NCBI RefSeq assembly: GCF_900100625.1
Contig: NZ_FMTY01000002.1
Span: forward strand, 248,001-312,000
Source: Flavobacterium saliperosum
GTDB lineage: Bacteria > Bacteroidota > Bacteroidia > Flavobacteriales > Flavobacteriaceae
Direction of reading: 5' to 3'
Length of the DNA stretch: 64,000 bases
In this document: positions 42,888 to 52,359 of the stretch, piece by piece
Numbering within the stretch: the stretch's first letter is position 1
Layout of the letters: each line of letters starts with the position of its first letter
Notes under the pieces: model-generated
The model's input: the letters and a program-made list of their open reading frames with translations, nothing else
Database searches by the model: none
What the model was told of the DNA's origin: nothing
Made by a program: the position numbers and the translations under genes

Positions 42888-44252
42888 TTACACAGTCATG
42901 GAGAACAACTGTGTTTGCGGTGCATTACGTTGTAAGCGTAAATCGAAGGCCATGCATATGTTTCTAACAAAAGGTTTTCCTTTTTCCGTAACCGTTATGG
43001 CATTATTCTGAATAACCAATAATCCGTCATTTTCCATCTCTGTCAAATGGGATAAAACCTCAGGAAGTTCTTTGAAATAAAGGTGTTTTTCATCCCAAGA
43101 AGTTGTAAACTGACACATGAGGTTTAAAATATGACGGCGTATGATTAAGTCCTCTTCATTAAGCAAATGACCTTTAAAAACAGGCAATTCATTTTTTTTC
43201 AATCGAGCATAATAATCTTCAATGGACTTTTCGTTTTGTGCAAAGCTATACCAACTGTCGCTTATGGAAGAAGCTCCCAGACCAATCATCAATTGTGTTT
43301 TGGAAGATGTGTACCCCATGAAGTTACGGTGCAATTTACCTTCCTGAAACGATTCGAACATACTGTCTTTTTTCAGTGCGAAGTGATCCATACCAATTTC
43401 ATGATACCCTTTTTTTGCCAATAATTGTTTGCCTACTTCATAGAGTTTTCGTTTCTCGTCGTCTTTTGGTACATCTTCATCTTTAAAACCGCGTTGCCCG
43501 TTTCCTTTTATCCACGGCACATGCGCATAGCTGTAAAAAGCCAAACGGTCGGGGGAAAGCGATTTTGTTTTTTCTATGGTATCAATGATGTTATCCAATT
43601 CCTGAAACGGCAATCCGAAAATCAAATCATGCGATACCGAAGTATATCCGATTTCTTTGGCCCACAAAGTCACTTTTGCCACGTTGTGAAAAGGTTGTAT
43701 TCTGTGAATGGCTTTCTGAACTTTATCACTGTAATCCTGCACACCGTAGCTCACTCTGCGAAAACCCAAATCGTATAATGTCTGCAGATGCTCCCTGGAA
43801 GTATTGTTCGGATGTCCTTCAAAACTGAATTCGTGTCCGGGTGCTTTATCGGCTCTTTTGAAAATTCCGTTAATTAAGGTTTCCAGATTTTCCGGTGAAA
43901 AGAACGTTGGCGTTCCGCCACCCAAATGGATTTCTTTGATTAAGGGTTTTTCCGGAAACAAATCGCAATACATGTTCCATTCTTTCAGAACGGCTTCGAT
44001 GTAGGGATTCTCGACTTCGTGACGCTTCGTGATTCGTTTGTGGCATCCGCAAAACGTACAAAGGCTTTCGCAAAAAGGCAAGTGAATATAAAGACTTATC
44101 CCTTCAGCAGCATTGCTTTCCGAGAACGATTTTATAAAAGTTTTTTTCCACATTTCAGTCGAAAAACTCTCTTCCTCCCAATAGGGAACCGTTGGATAGC
44201 TGGTGTATCTTGGTCCCGGGACATTGTATTTCTGTACTAATGAAGTTGTCAT
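42888..44252 (-). CDS. hemN: Oxygen-independent coproporphyrinogen III oxidase
   Basis: Radical SAM enzyme of 454 residues that decarboxylates coproporphyrinogen III to protoporphyrinogen IX without oxygen. The cluster motif is CESLCTFCGC (Cys61, Cys65, Cys68, with the HemN-specific Cys70). The SAM site is HLGGGTPTFF, and GYTSVSHDLIFGLPFQ follows. Full length suggests true HemN rather than the HemW chaperone, and the start PGPRYTSYP is also HemN-like. The promoter carries FNR-type box C, so induction at low oxygen is likely. It supplies heme together with the neighbouring oxidase cluster. Confidence 0.94.
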   Translation of the reverse strand: MTTSLVQKYNVPGPRYTSYPTVPYWEEESFSTEMWKKTFIKSFSESNAAEGISLYIHLPFCESLCTFCGCHKRITKRHEVENPYIEAVLKEWNMYCDLFPEKPLIKEIHLGGGTPTFFSPENLETLINGIFKRADKAPGHEFSFEGHPNNTSREHLQTLYDLGFRRVSYGVQDYSDKVQKAIHRIQPFHNVAKVTLWAKEIGYTSVSHDLIFGLPFQELDNIIDTIEKTKSLSPDRLAFYSYAHVPWIKGNGQRGFKDEDVPKDDEKRKLYEVGKQLLAKKGYHEIGMDHFALKKDSMFESFQEGKLHRNFMGYTSSKTQLMIGLGASSISDSWYSFAQNEKSIEDYYARLKKNELPVFKGHLLNEEDLIIRRHILNLMCQFTTSWDEKHLYFKELPEVLSHLTEMENDGLLVIQNNAITVTEKGKPFVRNICMAFDLRLQRNAPQTQLFSMTV

Positions 44253-44271
44253 ACCTAATGTTTTACAGAAT

Positions 44272-44279
44272 CAAAATTA
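44272..44279 (-). promoter_or_regulatory. -7 element of hemN
   Basis: TAATTTTG on the minus strand matches TAnnTTTG, 19 bases before the hemN ATG and 36.5 bases from the centre of FNR-type box C. Confidence 0.7.
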
Positions 44280-44301
44280 GTCGTATGTGGTGAGAACTAA
44301 A

Positions 44302-44315
44302 ATGATAATTGTCAT
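44302..44315. promoter_or_regulatory. FNR-type box C (hemN promoter)
   Basis: ATGATAATTGTCAT, one mismatch from a perfect palindrome. It has the same distance to its -7 element as the boxes in front of ccoI and ccoS. Confidence 0.82.
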
Positions 44316-44418
44316 ATTTTTATGTGATGAGAAATGTTGGTTTGATAATAACGTATTTCCATTTTTATTAGTAATATTGGTGTCTGTAAGCGAACAGCAG
44401 CAATCGCTTGGTTTTAGC

Positions 44419-46689
44419 ATGAAAAAATTCAGAAACAGCTTTTTTTATTTCGGGATTGTCGGGGTAACCTCTGCCATTATGTATTGGACGGTTCAAAACG
44501 GAAAAATCCTGGAGGCTGGAAGAAATGTTGTGGTTTCCAACTCGGGAAACAGTCAGTGGCAGGAGTTCATTAATTCCTTAACGCATAATTTAACCCATCC
44601 GCTGGCCATTTTGTTGGCACAGATTGTTACCATTGTATTTGTTGCAAGGTTGTTTGGGGCTATTTTCAAAAGAATCGGTCAACCAACTGTTATCGGTGAG
44701 ATTCTTGCCGGAATCGTACTTGGGCCATCGGTTATAGGAAGTTATTTTCCCGGTTTTTCAGAAGCACTTTTTCCAGAGGCTTCTCTTGGGAACCTTCAGT
44801 TTCTGAGTCAGATTGGTCTTATCCTTTTCATGTTTGTGGTAGGTATGGAGCTGGATCTGAAAGTCCTTCATAACAAAGCCAAAGAAGCGGTTGTAATCAG
44901 TCACGCCAGTATTGTGATTCCGTTTACGTTAGGATTGGTATTGGCCTATTTCATTTATACGGAATTCGCTCCGGAAGGTGTGGAATTTCTCTCTTTCGCT
45001 CTCTTTACGGGAATTGCCATGAGTATTACCGCGTTTCCGGTATTGGCACGGATTATTCAGGAACGGGGTCTGCATAAAACCAAGTTAGGGGCTATGGTAA
45101 TTACCTGTGCCGCTGCCGACGATATTACGGCTTGGTGTATTCTGGCTGCCGTTATAGCGATTGTAAAAGCGGGTTCTTTTTTGAGTTCTCTTTATATAAT
45201 GGCATTAGCCATAATCTATGTCTTCCTGATGCTGAAGTTTGTAAAACCCTTCTTAAAACGCATCGGTGAACTTTATGATAATCCGGACAGTATTACAAAA
45301 CCGGTCGTAGCCATATTCTTTTTAACCTTATTGATTTCTTCATACGCTACTGAAATCATTGGTATTCACGCTTTATTCGGTGCTTTTATGGCTGGGGTAA
45401 TCATGCCGGAAAGCATGCGTTTCCGTAATGTATTCATCGAAAAAGTGGAAGATGTTTCACAGGTTATGCTGCTTCCGTTATTCTTCGTGTTTACCGGACT
45501 TCGTACACAAATCGGTTTGCTCGACGATGCTTATTTATGGGAAGTTTGCGGTTACATTATTTTGGTGGCTGTAGTAGGGAAATTTGTGGGTAGTGCACTG
45601 ACAGCAAGATACGTGGGACAAAGCTGGAAAGACAGTTTAACCATTGGAGCGCTGATGAACACCCGTGGATTGATGGAGCTGGTGGTTTTGAATATTGGTT
45701 ATGATTTAGGGGTTCTGAAGCCTGAAATTTTTGCCATGATGGTAATTATGGCTCTGGCAACGACTTTTATGACCGGACCGGCTTTGGATTTAATCAATTA
45801 CGTCTTTAAATCGAAAGCGGAAATCATTCCGAAAGAAATTATTCAGAACAATAAATTTAAGATACTCTTTTCGTTTCATAATGCCGAGGAAAGTCAGTCT
45901 TTATTGCGTTTGGCAAACAATTTTGTGAAGAAAATGCACAATAATGCTATTGTAACCGCAATGCATATTTTACCCAGTAACGAACTGAATCCGTATAATA
46001 TTGACGAGTATGAGGAAGCCAGTTTTAAGCCGGTTTTACATGCTTCGGAAGAACTGAATCAGAAGATTACCACTATTTTCAAAAGCTCCATTGAGGTGGA
46101 GAATGATGTGGTGGAAGTATCCAATAAAGGCGATTTTGATTTGGTGCTGATGAGTTTAAGCCAATCGATTTTTGATGGTTCGATATTAGGGAAAGTGCTT
46201 GGTTTTACTACGCGAATCATCAGTCCGGAGAGTTTGATTAATACGTTTACCGGTAAAGAAAAACTTTTTGAAAGTGCTCACTTCGATGAAAGAACATCGC
46301 TAATCTTATCAAAAACAGAAGTGCCGGTGGGAATTTTAGTGGATAAGAATTACCAAAACGCAAATCATGTTTTTGTCTTGCTTTTGGACGAAAGTGACTT
46401 ATTCTTATTGGATTATGCCAAACAGTTAATCGAAAATTCAAATTCGATGGTAACCATTCTGGATAAGGCCGGACATTTGAAAGGCAGTTCGGTTTTCAAT
46501 GAGAAGATTGATAAAATCAGTAAGAAATATCCAAAACACATTAAACTTGCCGTAGAACGGAAAATTGAAAAAGCGTTACTGGACGAACAGGATTTAATGA
46601 TAATCAGTGTAGGAAGCTGGAAAGAGCTTTTAGACAAACGAAGTTCATGGTTAAATAAAACGCCTTCGTTACTGATAATAAAACCATAA
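44419..46689 (+). CDS. Cation:proton antiporter (CPA2/KefB-like) with universal-stress-like tail
   Basis: Membrane protein of 756 residues. The start is ATG 44419 (MKKFRNSFFYFG); a GTG-started longer frame adds 44 residues without similarity. One N-terminal helix is followed by a Na+/H+-exchanger core (about 60-480). The core has RIGQPTVIGEILAGIVLGPSVIG, FLSQIGLILFMFVVGMELDL, FTGIAMSITAFPVLARI, a conserved Asp pair in CAAADDITAW and MNTRGLMELVVLNIG. A cytoplasmic region of about 270 residues resembles two UspA-like domains. The transported ion is not readable. Confidence 0.9.
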   Translation: MKKFRNSFFYFGIVGVTSAIMYWTVQNGKILEAGRNVVVSNSGNSQWQEFINSLTHNLTHPLAILLAQIVTIVFVARLFGAIFKRIGQPTVIGEILAGIVLGPSVIGSYFPGFSEALFPEASLGNLQFLSQIGLILFMFVVGMELDLKVLHNKAKEAVVISHASIVIPFTLGLVLAYFIYTEFAPEGVEFLSFALFTGIAMSITAFPVLARIIQERGLHKTKLGAMVITCAAADDITAWCILAAVIAIVKAGSFLSSLYIMALAIIYVFLMLKFVKPFLKRIGELYDNPDSITKPVVAIFFLTLLISSYATEIIGIHALFGAFMAGVIMPESMRFRNVFIEKVEDVSQVMLLPLFFVFTGLRTQIGLLDDAYLWEVCGYIILVAVVGKFVGSALTARYVGQSWKDSLTIGALMNTRGLMELVVLNIGYDLGVLKPEIFAMMVIMALATTFMTGPALDLINYVFKSKAEIIPKEIIQNNKFKILFSFHNAEESQSLLRLANNFVKKMHNNAIVTAMHILPSNELNPYNIDEYEEASFKPVLHASEELNQKITTIFKSSIEVENDVVEVSNKGDFDLVLMSLSQSIFDGSILGKVLGFTTRIISPESLINTFTGKEKLFESAHFDERTSLILSKTEVPVGILVDKNYQNANHVFVLLLDESDLFLLDYAKQLIENSNSMVTILDKAGHLKGSSVFNEKIDKISKKYPKHIKLAVERKIEKALLDEQDLMIISVGSWKELLDKRSSWLNKTPSLLIIKP

Positions 46690-46690
46690 A

Positions 46691-46719
46691 AAAAAGCCCT
46701 GAATTCTCAGGGCTTTTTT
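46691..46719. terminator. Bidirectional terminator between antiporter and E1 genes
   Basis: Stem AGCCCTGA/TCAGGGCT (46695-46702/46707-46714) extended by A/T pairs, with an ATTC loop. Confidence 0.92.
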
Positions 46720-46732
46720 AATAATATATTGT

Positions 46733-49135
46733 TTAGTACAAACTCGGATATTTCACCGGATTCACTTCATGCATCATGGCATAGACTTTCTCGAAAATAT
46801 CTTCTACGGAAGGTTTTGAGAAGTAATCACCATCGGTACCATAAGCCGGACGGTGTGGTTTGGAAGCCAAGGTTTCCGGATTACTGTCTAAGTGTTTGTA
46901 TCCTTTCTGTTCGTCGATGATTTGCTGTAAAATAAACGCCGATGCACCACCGGGAACGTCTTCGTCAATAACTAACAAACGGTTGGTTTTAGCTACCGAT
47001 TTCACAATATCATGATTAACGTCAAACGGTAATAACGATTGAATATCGATAATTTCAGCATCAATACCTACTTCTAACAATTCTTTTGCCGCCTGTTCCA
47101 CCAAACGCAATGTCGAACCGTAAGAAACCAAAGTAATGTCAGCACCTTGTTTGATGGTTTCCACCACACCAATCGGCGTTTTGAATTCGCCTAAGTTGGT
47201 TGGCATTTTTTCTTTCAAACGGTAACCGTTCAAACATTCTACGATTAAAGCCGGTTCATCCGTTTCTAATAAGGTATTGTAGAAACCAGCCGCTTTAGTC
47301 ATGTTTCTCGGAACCAAAACGTGAATTCCGCGAATCGCGTTGATAATCATTCCCATTGGCGATCCAGAATGCCAGATTCCCTCCAAACGGTGACCACGTG
47401 TTCTTATAATTAACGGTGCTTTTTGGCGACCTGCGGTTCTGTATTGCAGTGTAGCCAAATCATCACTCATAATCTGAATTGCATATAAAAGATAATCCAA
47501 ATACTGAATTTCAGCAATAGGACGTAAACCTCTCATAGCCATTCCGATACCCTGACCTAAAATGGTTGCTTCACGGATTCCGGCATCAGCCACACGGAAT
47601 TCTCCGTATTTCTCCTGCATGCCTTCCAAGCCTTGATTCACATCACCAATGTTTCCGGAATCTTCTCCAAAAATTAACGTTTCCGGATGTTTTTCGAAAA
47701 TCACATCGAAATTGTTTCGCAATACCAAACGCGCATCTACTTCTTCCGAAGTTTCGTCATATTTCGGTAAAACTTCTTTCGCCGATAAAACATTTTTATC
47801 CGATTGTGAAAACAAGTGTGAACTGAATTTCGGTTGGATTTTTTCGGTATAAGCCGTAATCCAGGCGGAAAGTTGGGCCCTTCCGTTTTCTTTTACAATC
47901 AAACGCAAAACTTTACGGGCAGTGGTAATAATATCTTTACGGATTGGCTCTTTAATGGAAGCCAAATCGTTGGTGTATTTTTCAATGAAAACCTTATTGG
48001 CACTGTTGGCAGCAATTGAGTTTAATAAAGCCACCAATTCCTGTTGTTCTGCTTTAATAGGTTCTACAAAAGCAGTCCAAGCCGCTTTTTTACCTTCTAA
48101 AACGTCTTTTTTAGCCTGTGTATCGATAGCCTCCAATTCTTCGGCAGTAGCCAAATTGTTTTCAATTAACCAAATACGCATTTGTGCCAAACAGTCATAT
48201 TCTGCTTCCCAAGCCAAACGATCCGCGTTTTTGTAACGTTCGTGGGAACCGGAAGTCGAGTGTCCCTGCGGTTGTGTTAATTCGTAAACGTGAATCAATA
48301 CCGGAACATGCTCTTCGCGGGCTATTTGTGATGCTTTCTGATACGTTTCCACCAAAGCAGGATAATCCCAACCTTTAACGGTCATGATTTCGTACCCTTT
48401 GTTGTCTTCATCACGTTGGAAACCTTTTAGGATTTCGGAGATGTTTTCTTTTGTGGTCTGGTATCTGGCGTGAACTGAAATTCCGTACTCGTCATCCCAA
48501 ACACTCATTACCATCGGAACCTGTAATACTCCGGCCGCATTGATGGTTTCAAAAAACAAACCTTCGGATGTTGAGGCGTTTCCAATCGTTCCCCAAGCGA
48601 CTTCATTTCCTTTTTCGGAAAAATTCGTTTGGTTGATACCGCCTACATTTCTGTATATTTTAGATGCCTGAGCCAATCCTAACAAACGGGGCATTTGCCC
48701 GGCAGTAGGAGAGATGTCGGCACTTGAATTCTTTTGTTGTGTCAGGTTTTTCCAGTTTCCGTTTTCGTCAAGCGAATGGGTTGCGAAATGCCCGCCCATC
48801 TGACGTCCGGCACTCATCGGATCATGGGCTAAATCGGTATGTCCGTATAAACCGGCAAAAAACTGTTGGATTGTCATTTGACCAATAGCCATCATAAAGG
48901 TTTGATCACGATAATACCCGGAACGGAAATCTCCATTTCGGAAAGCTTTGGCTAAGGCCAATTGCGGCACTTCTTTTCCGTCACCAAAAATCCCGAATTT
49001 TGCCTTACCGGTTAAGACTTCACGTCTTCCCAATAAGCTGCATTCACGACTGATGGTTGCAACTTTATAATCATTAAGCACTTCGGTTTTGAAATCTTCA
49101 AAAGATAATGCTTCTTTAGTGGCAGTTTGGTTCAT
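46733..49135 (-). CDS. 2-oxo acid dehydrogenase E1, fused alpha and beta subunits
   Basis: Thiamine-diphosphate enzyme of 800 residues combining both E1 subunits in one chain. The alpha half (to about 390) has AGRQMGGHFATH, the ThDP-binding GNASTSEGLFFETIN region and GHSTSGSHERYK phosphorylation-loop-like sequence. The beta half (about 460-800) has FGEDSGNIGDVNQGLEGMQEKYG, GQGIGMAMRGLRPIAEIQ, and VSYGSTLRLVEQAA with DIDEDVPGG-like ending LLVIDEDVPGGAS. The best fit is branched-chain 2-oxo acid dehydrogenase E1, giving branched acyl-CoA primers for fatty acids. Pyruvate cannot be excluded. Promoter TTG-N20-TAAATTTG lies upstream. Confidence 0.88.
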   Translation of the reverse strand: MNQTATKEALSFEDFKTEVLNDYKVATISRECSLLGRREVLTGKAKFGIFGDGKEVPQLALAKAFRNGDFRSGYYRDQTFMMAIGQMTIQQFFAGLYGHTDLAHDPMSAGRQMGGHFATHSLDENGNWKNLTQQKNSSADISPTAGQMPRLLGLAQASKIYRNVGGINQTNFSEKGNEVAWGTIGNASTSEGLFFETINAAGVLQVPMVMSVWDDEYGISVHARYQTTKENISEILKGFQRDEDNKGYEIMTVKGWDYPALVETYQKASQIAREEHVPVLIHVYELTQPQGHSTSGSHERYKNADRLAWEAEYDCLAQMRIWLIENNLATAEELEAIDTQAKKDVLEGKKAAWTAFVEPIKAEQQELVALLNSIAANSANKVFIEKYTNDLASIKEPIRKDIITTARKVLRLIVKENGRAQLSAWITAYTEKIQPKFSSHLFSQSDKNVLSAKEVLPKYDETSEEVDARLVLRNNFDVIFEKHPETLIFGEDSGNIGDVNQGLEGMQEKYGEFRVADAGIREATILGQGIGMAMRGLRPIAEIQYLDYLLYAIQIMSDDLATLQYRTAGRQKAPLIIRTRGHRLEGIWHSGSPMGMIINAIRGIHVLVPRNMTKAAGFYNTLLETDEPALIVECLNGYRLKEKMPTNLGEFKTPIGVVETIKQGADITLVSYGSTLRLVEQAAKELLEVGIDAEIIDIQSLLPFDVNHDIVKSVAKTNRLLVIDEDVPGGASAFILQQIIDEQKGYKHLDSNPETLASKPHRPAYGTDGDYFSKPSVEDIFEKVYAMMHEVNPVKYPSLY

Positions 49136-49157
49136 ATATCTAAATGATGTTATTTGA

Positions 49158-49188
49158 CAAATTTAATTATTTCGGCAATATAAAACAA
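49158..49188 (-). promoter_or_regulatory. Promoter of the E1 fusion gene
   Basis: On minus, TTG (49188-49186), a 20-base spacer and TAAATTTG (49165-49158), 22 bases before the ATG. The remainder of the gap to the next gene (49189-49337) is AT-rich without visible features. Confidence 0.65.
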
Positions 49189-49337
49189 TGGGCTGATAAA
49201 ATAATAATTTCACTTTTGATAATCATATTGTGAATTACTTATAATGTGATGCGATATTTTCAATAAAATATCAATTTCAATGAAAATAGTTTAATAAACA
49301 GTAGTGAAAATAATTTCTAAAATTTTGATTTGAAGTG

Positions 49338-52166
49338 TTATAGCCACTTTCTGGTGAATAATGATATCAGTGTTTTCGGACTCAGTGTAATTACGAAACG
49401 CACTTTTTCATCATAATTGTCCTGCGCAATTTCCCATCCGTTATTGGAATATACCGGAAAATACAATTCAAAATAATCGGGTACAAGATTTAATCGTATT
49501 CCGCTATCATACAGGAATTTAGTGGAATAGAACTGGTTTTTCATCATCCCCAAATCGCCATAAACTTCCACCCAGTTCCAAATATTGAAACTTCCGTTTA
49601 CGGTAGTCATCCATTGGTTGGCAAAACGGGCATCAAATTTCGACTTGAAACCGCCTTCGGCCATAATGTATTGTTGACTGAACAATCCGGTACTTTCAGA
49701 GCGGCCCAATAATCCGTAATCATACAGATAATCGGTAGGACGATCCAATCCGAAACTGAAAAATTCCGATTTGGTGTCACGGTACATGAACGTTCCCGCA
49801 AAAAAGCGAAGATTTACCTGGCGGTTGTTCTCAAATAGTTTGCGGTACTGAATTTCGCCGGACAACTTCCCGAAATTATTGGCAATCTGAACATCCGTCA
49901 TTAGATTATACACCCGGGTAATTTCCGATTCCCCTTTGGAATAACGCAAATTGAAAACCGAATAGTTTTCATCCTTGCTGGTTACAAAAACAGATTGCTC
50001 CCGGTTGACAAACACATGGCGCAGCGTTACATTTTCTTTTTTATTGGCCCGGTAATCCAAATCACGGAACCGGAACGATATCGACGGGGTCACTTTGGTG
50101 TAAGCCGCATTGGGTGCGTAATGATAGGTGGAACCGCCAAGACTGTAACGGATATTGTACAGTCGGTCTTCGCGGATATTCTGATTTATAGTGAAAAAAG
50201 CGCCACCGATAAGCGAATTGGTATTGGAAGAATATACAGGAGTTACATCAAAAATAAAAGGTTTATCCAATAGGGATTTGTTGTGGAAACTCAAGCCCGG
50301 TGAAATACCGTCGTAAAGATTATACGAGAATTCCGGAACATAAAAAATCTGATTCACATTGGAATCTTCCAAATCCTTCACGAAGGTGAATTTAATCGGA
50401 CGGTTGTTGCCGAAGAAACTTTTAAGGGATTTCCAGTTGTTTCTGGAATTGTATTCGGGGATTTCATTGTTGTAATTCAGCACCACTTTGTCGGCATTGG
50501 CTCTCGGAAACGTAATTACGGTGTCTTTTGTGACGTTTTCCACCCATTGTTTGAAAACAATACTGTCGTTCTTTATTCCGTAAACCGAAATGGGAACATT
50601 GGTTTTGGTTCTGTTTTTAATAACCACTTCAATGGTTTCGTTGTTCTTTTTTACTTTTCCGAATTTATAATCTATCAATTCCCGTGAATGCACCACCGTA
50701 GTAAAAAACCAATCAATGTTTTTGTCGGTTTTTTGATTTAAAATATTTCGGAAATCGCTTTCATCGGTTTCTTGCGACGCATTTAATTTTACGAAATCGG
50801 TGATGGAAGAAGCCACAATATCATTCCCCAGAAAATCATCAAGATAATTCAAACTCATTCCGGCCCTGTATTTGCCTGATATCTGTTCGTTGAATTTAAT
50901 GAAACTGCTTTTGGAATCACCAATAGGCTGATCAAGATTTTTACGCGCCATCAGCAGGTAGAGGTAATAATACTGATCGTTGAAATTGGATTTGAATAGG
51001 TTAAAGCCTTTCAGCAATCTGTAATCCGATAAACTGCCCATCATTTTCATGTTGGGATAATGTTCGTCGATGTATTTCATCATCACATAGGTCTGAATCC
51101 CGTCTGCAATCCACGTGCCCTTTCTCGGATTCAGATGCAAAGCCGTTTTCAGATAGTTGTTGGTGAAGGTTTTCAGAAATTTCAGTTCATACAGGAATTC
51201 ATCGGGAAACGGACTGATGAAGGAAGGCAATTGGTTTAAACCATAAAACGGATTTCGGTCATAATCCACTTGAGAAACGATTAATTTTTCCTGGGGCAAT
51301 TTGCCTAAATTTTCCGTTACATAGTTTACAACGCGGTCGATAACAATGGCTTTCTGAAAATCGTTTAACCTTTTGTCTTTCAGATTAGTTACGACTTCCA
51401 TTTGTGTGTTTTTATAGTTGGAAAACGTAGGGTTGGATTCTAAAATCAGATTGAAATCCTGAATGTTTTCCCCTTTTAAATGATACACGGTCTGTTCCTT
51501 CTTTTCGGATATTTTGGTGCTTTTCAAATCGGTAAACACGTGAAATCGGGAAGGAATCGTCATAGTGATATCGTAATTGGCCAGACCATTGGCAATATCA
51601 TCCAGATTCTCATTACTGTTTTTTATGAAGGAGTTGTTTTCAATTCGGGCGGGTGTTAAGAACCAGTTTTTCAAATGGAGGCTTCCGGAATTCTCGTCGG
51701 CACCAAAACGGGTAAAACGATGATTTGGAATGGTAACGGTATACTTTATTTTTATTTTAAATTTATGATTCGGATAAATGGGGTTAACCAGATGAACATC
51801 AATTAAATCGACCTGGTTGTTTACTCTGGAAAATTCCAAAACGCGATTGTTCTGATCGATGATGGAGGTAATGGTTGTGAGTCCGCGATCACTGTCTTTA
51901 GCCAAATGAAAACCCCGGTAGAATTCGTCGGAAAAACGTTTGGCCAGTTTTGAATTCTTATCCGAGTAGGCGTTGTTCCAATCGTTTAAGATATAATCTT
52001 TTAAAGTGTCTTTCGTAGTGTTGAAATAAGTGATTTCCTGCTCCACGGTAAGCGTTTTGTTTTCCGGTTCGGCAAATACCAAAAGCGTGTTGGTATGTTG
52101 TCCTGAAACAAGATGTATACCGAGAAGGAAAAAGCTGAACAGAAAAAAACGGAATGGGAGTCTCAA
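49338..52166 (-). CDS. Degenerate M1-aminopeptidase-like outer membrane protein
   Basis: Exported protein of 942 residues with signal peptide MRLPFRFFLFSFFLLGIHLVSGQ. Residues about 25-500 resemble an M1 aminopeptidase fold (beta saddle, then a helical catalytic-like region). The zinc motif is missing: where HExxHxW is expected there is TFTNNYL (333-339), and the third-ligand segment reads WIADGIQTY (352-360), with Asp instead of Glu. The last 350 residues alternate in the manner of an outer-membrane beta-barrel and end in FTRKWL. It is therefore probably a non-peptidase surface protein. Function is unknown. Confidence 0.78.
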   Translation of the reverse strand: MRLPFRFFLFSFFLLGIHLVSGQHTNTLLVFAEPENKTLTVEQEITYFNTTKDTLKDYILNDWNNAYSDKNSKLAKRFSDEFYRGFHLAKDSDRGLTTITSIIDQNNRVLEFSRVNNQVDLIDVHLVNPIYPNHKFKIKIKYTVTIPNHRFTRFGADENSGSLHLKNWFLTPARIENNSFIKNSNENLDDIANGLANYDITMTIPSRFHVFTDLKSTKISEKKEQTVYHLKGENIQDFNLILESNPTFSNYKNTQMEVVTNLKDKRLNDFQKAIVIDRVVNYVTENLGKLPQEKLIVSQVDYDRNPFYGLNQLPSFISPFPDEFLYELKFLKTFTNNYLKTALHLNPRKGTWIADGIQTYVMMKYIDEHYPNMKMMGSLSDYRLLKGFNLFKSNFNDQYYYLYLLMARKNLDQPIGDSKSSFIKFNEQISGKYRAGMSLNYLDDFLGNDIVASSITDFVKLNASQETDESDFRNILNQKTDKNIDWFFTTVVHSRELIDYKFGKVKKNNETIEVVIKNRTKTNVPISVYGIKNDSIVFKQWVENVTKDTVITFPRANADKVVLNYNNEIPEYNSRNNWKSLKSFFGNNRPIKFTFVKDLEDSNVNQIFYVPEFSYNLYDGISPGLSFHNKSLLDKPFIFDVTPVYSSNTNSLIGGAFFTINQNIREDRLYNIRYSLGGSTYHYAPNAAYTKVTPSISFRFRDLDYRANKKENVTLRHVFVNREQSVFVTSKDENYSVFNLRYSKGESEITRVYNLMTDVQIANNFGKLSGEIQYRKLFENNRQVNLRFFAGTFMYRDTKSEFFSFGLDRPTDYLYDYGLLGRSESTGLFSQQYIMAEGGFKSKFDARFANQWMTTVNGSFNIWNWVEVYGDLGMMKNQFYSTKFLYDSGIRLNLVPDYFELYFPVYSNNGWEIAQDNYDEKVRFVITLSPKTLISLFTRKWL

Positions 52167-52299
52167 AGGCTTTTATGGTTTTTGTAGTACTATAAGTTGT
52201 AAATTTAGGAAAAACATCGGTTTGTCATACTATTCAGATAATAAAAAATAATTAGTGATTACTTTTCTTACAAGGCAATTGTTTTTGTGTAAACTTTTC

Positions 52300-52316
52300 A
52301 ATAACAGGCTGTTATT
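52300..52316. promoter_or_regulatory. Perfect palindrome upstream of the endonuclease gene
   Basis: AATAACAG-G-CTGTTATT, 8-bp arms around one base. It lies about 15 bases upstream of a -7-like TAAATTTA (52331-52338). It could be an operator for an unidentified regulator or a small RNA hairpin. Confidence 0.45.
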
Positions 52317-52359
52317 CGATAATAAATACCTAAATTTATAGCCCCAAATTTTAGAGGAA

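Noticed and set aside
43425..43778. Open frame opposite hemN
   Set aside because: Shadow frame. The minus strand encodes an intact radical SAM enzyme here.
44287..44418. GTG-started extension of the cation:proton antiporter
   Set aside because: The extra 44 residues overlap the hemN regulatory box and lack similarity. ATG 44419 begins a plausible membrane protein N-terminus.
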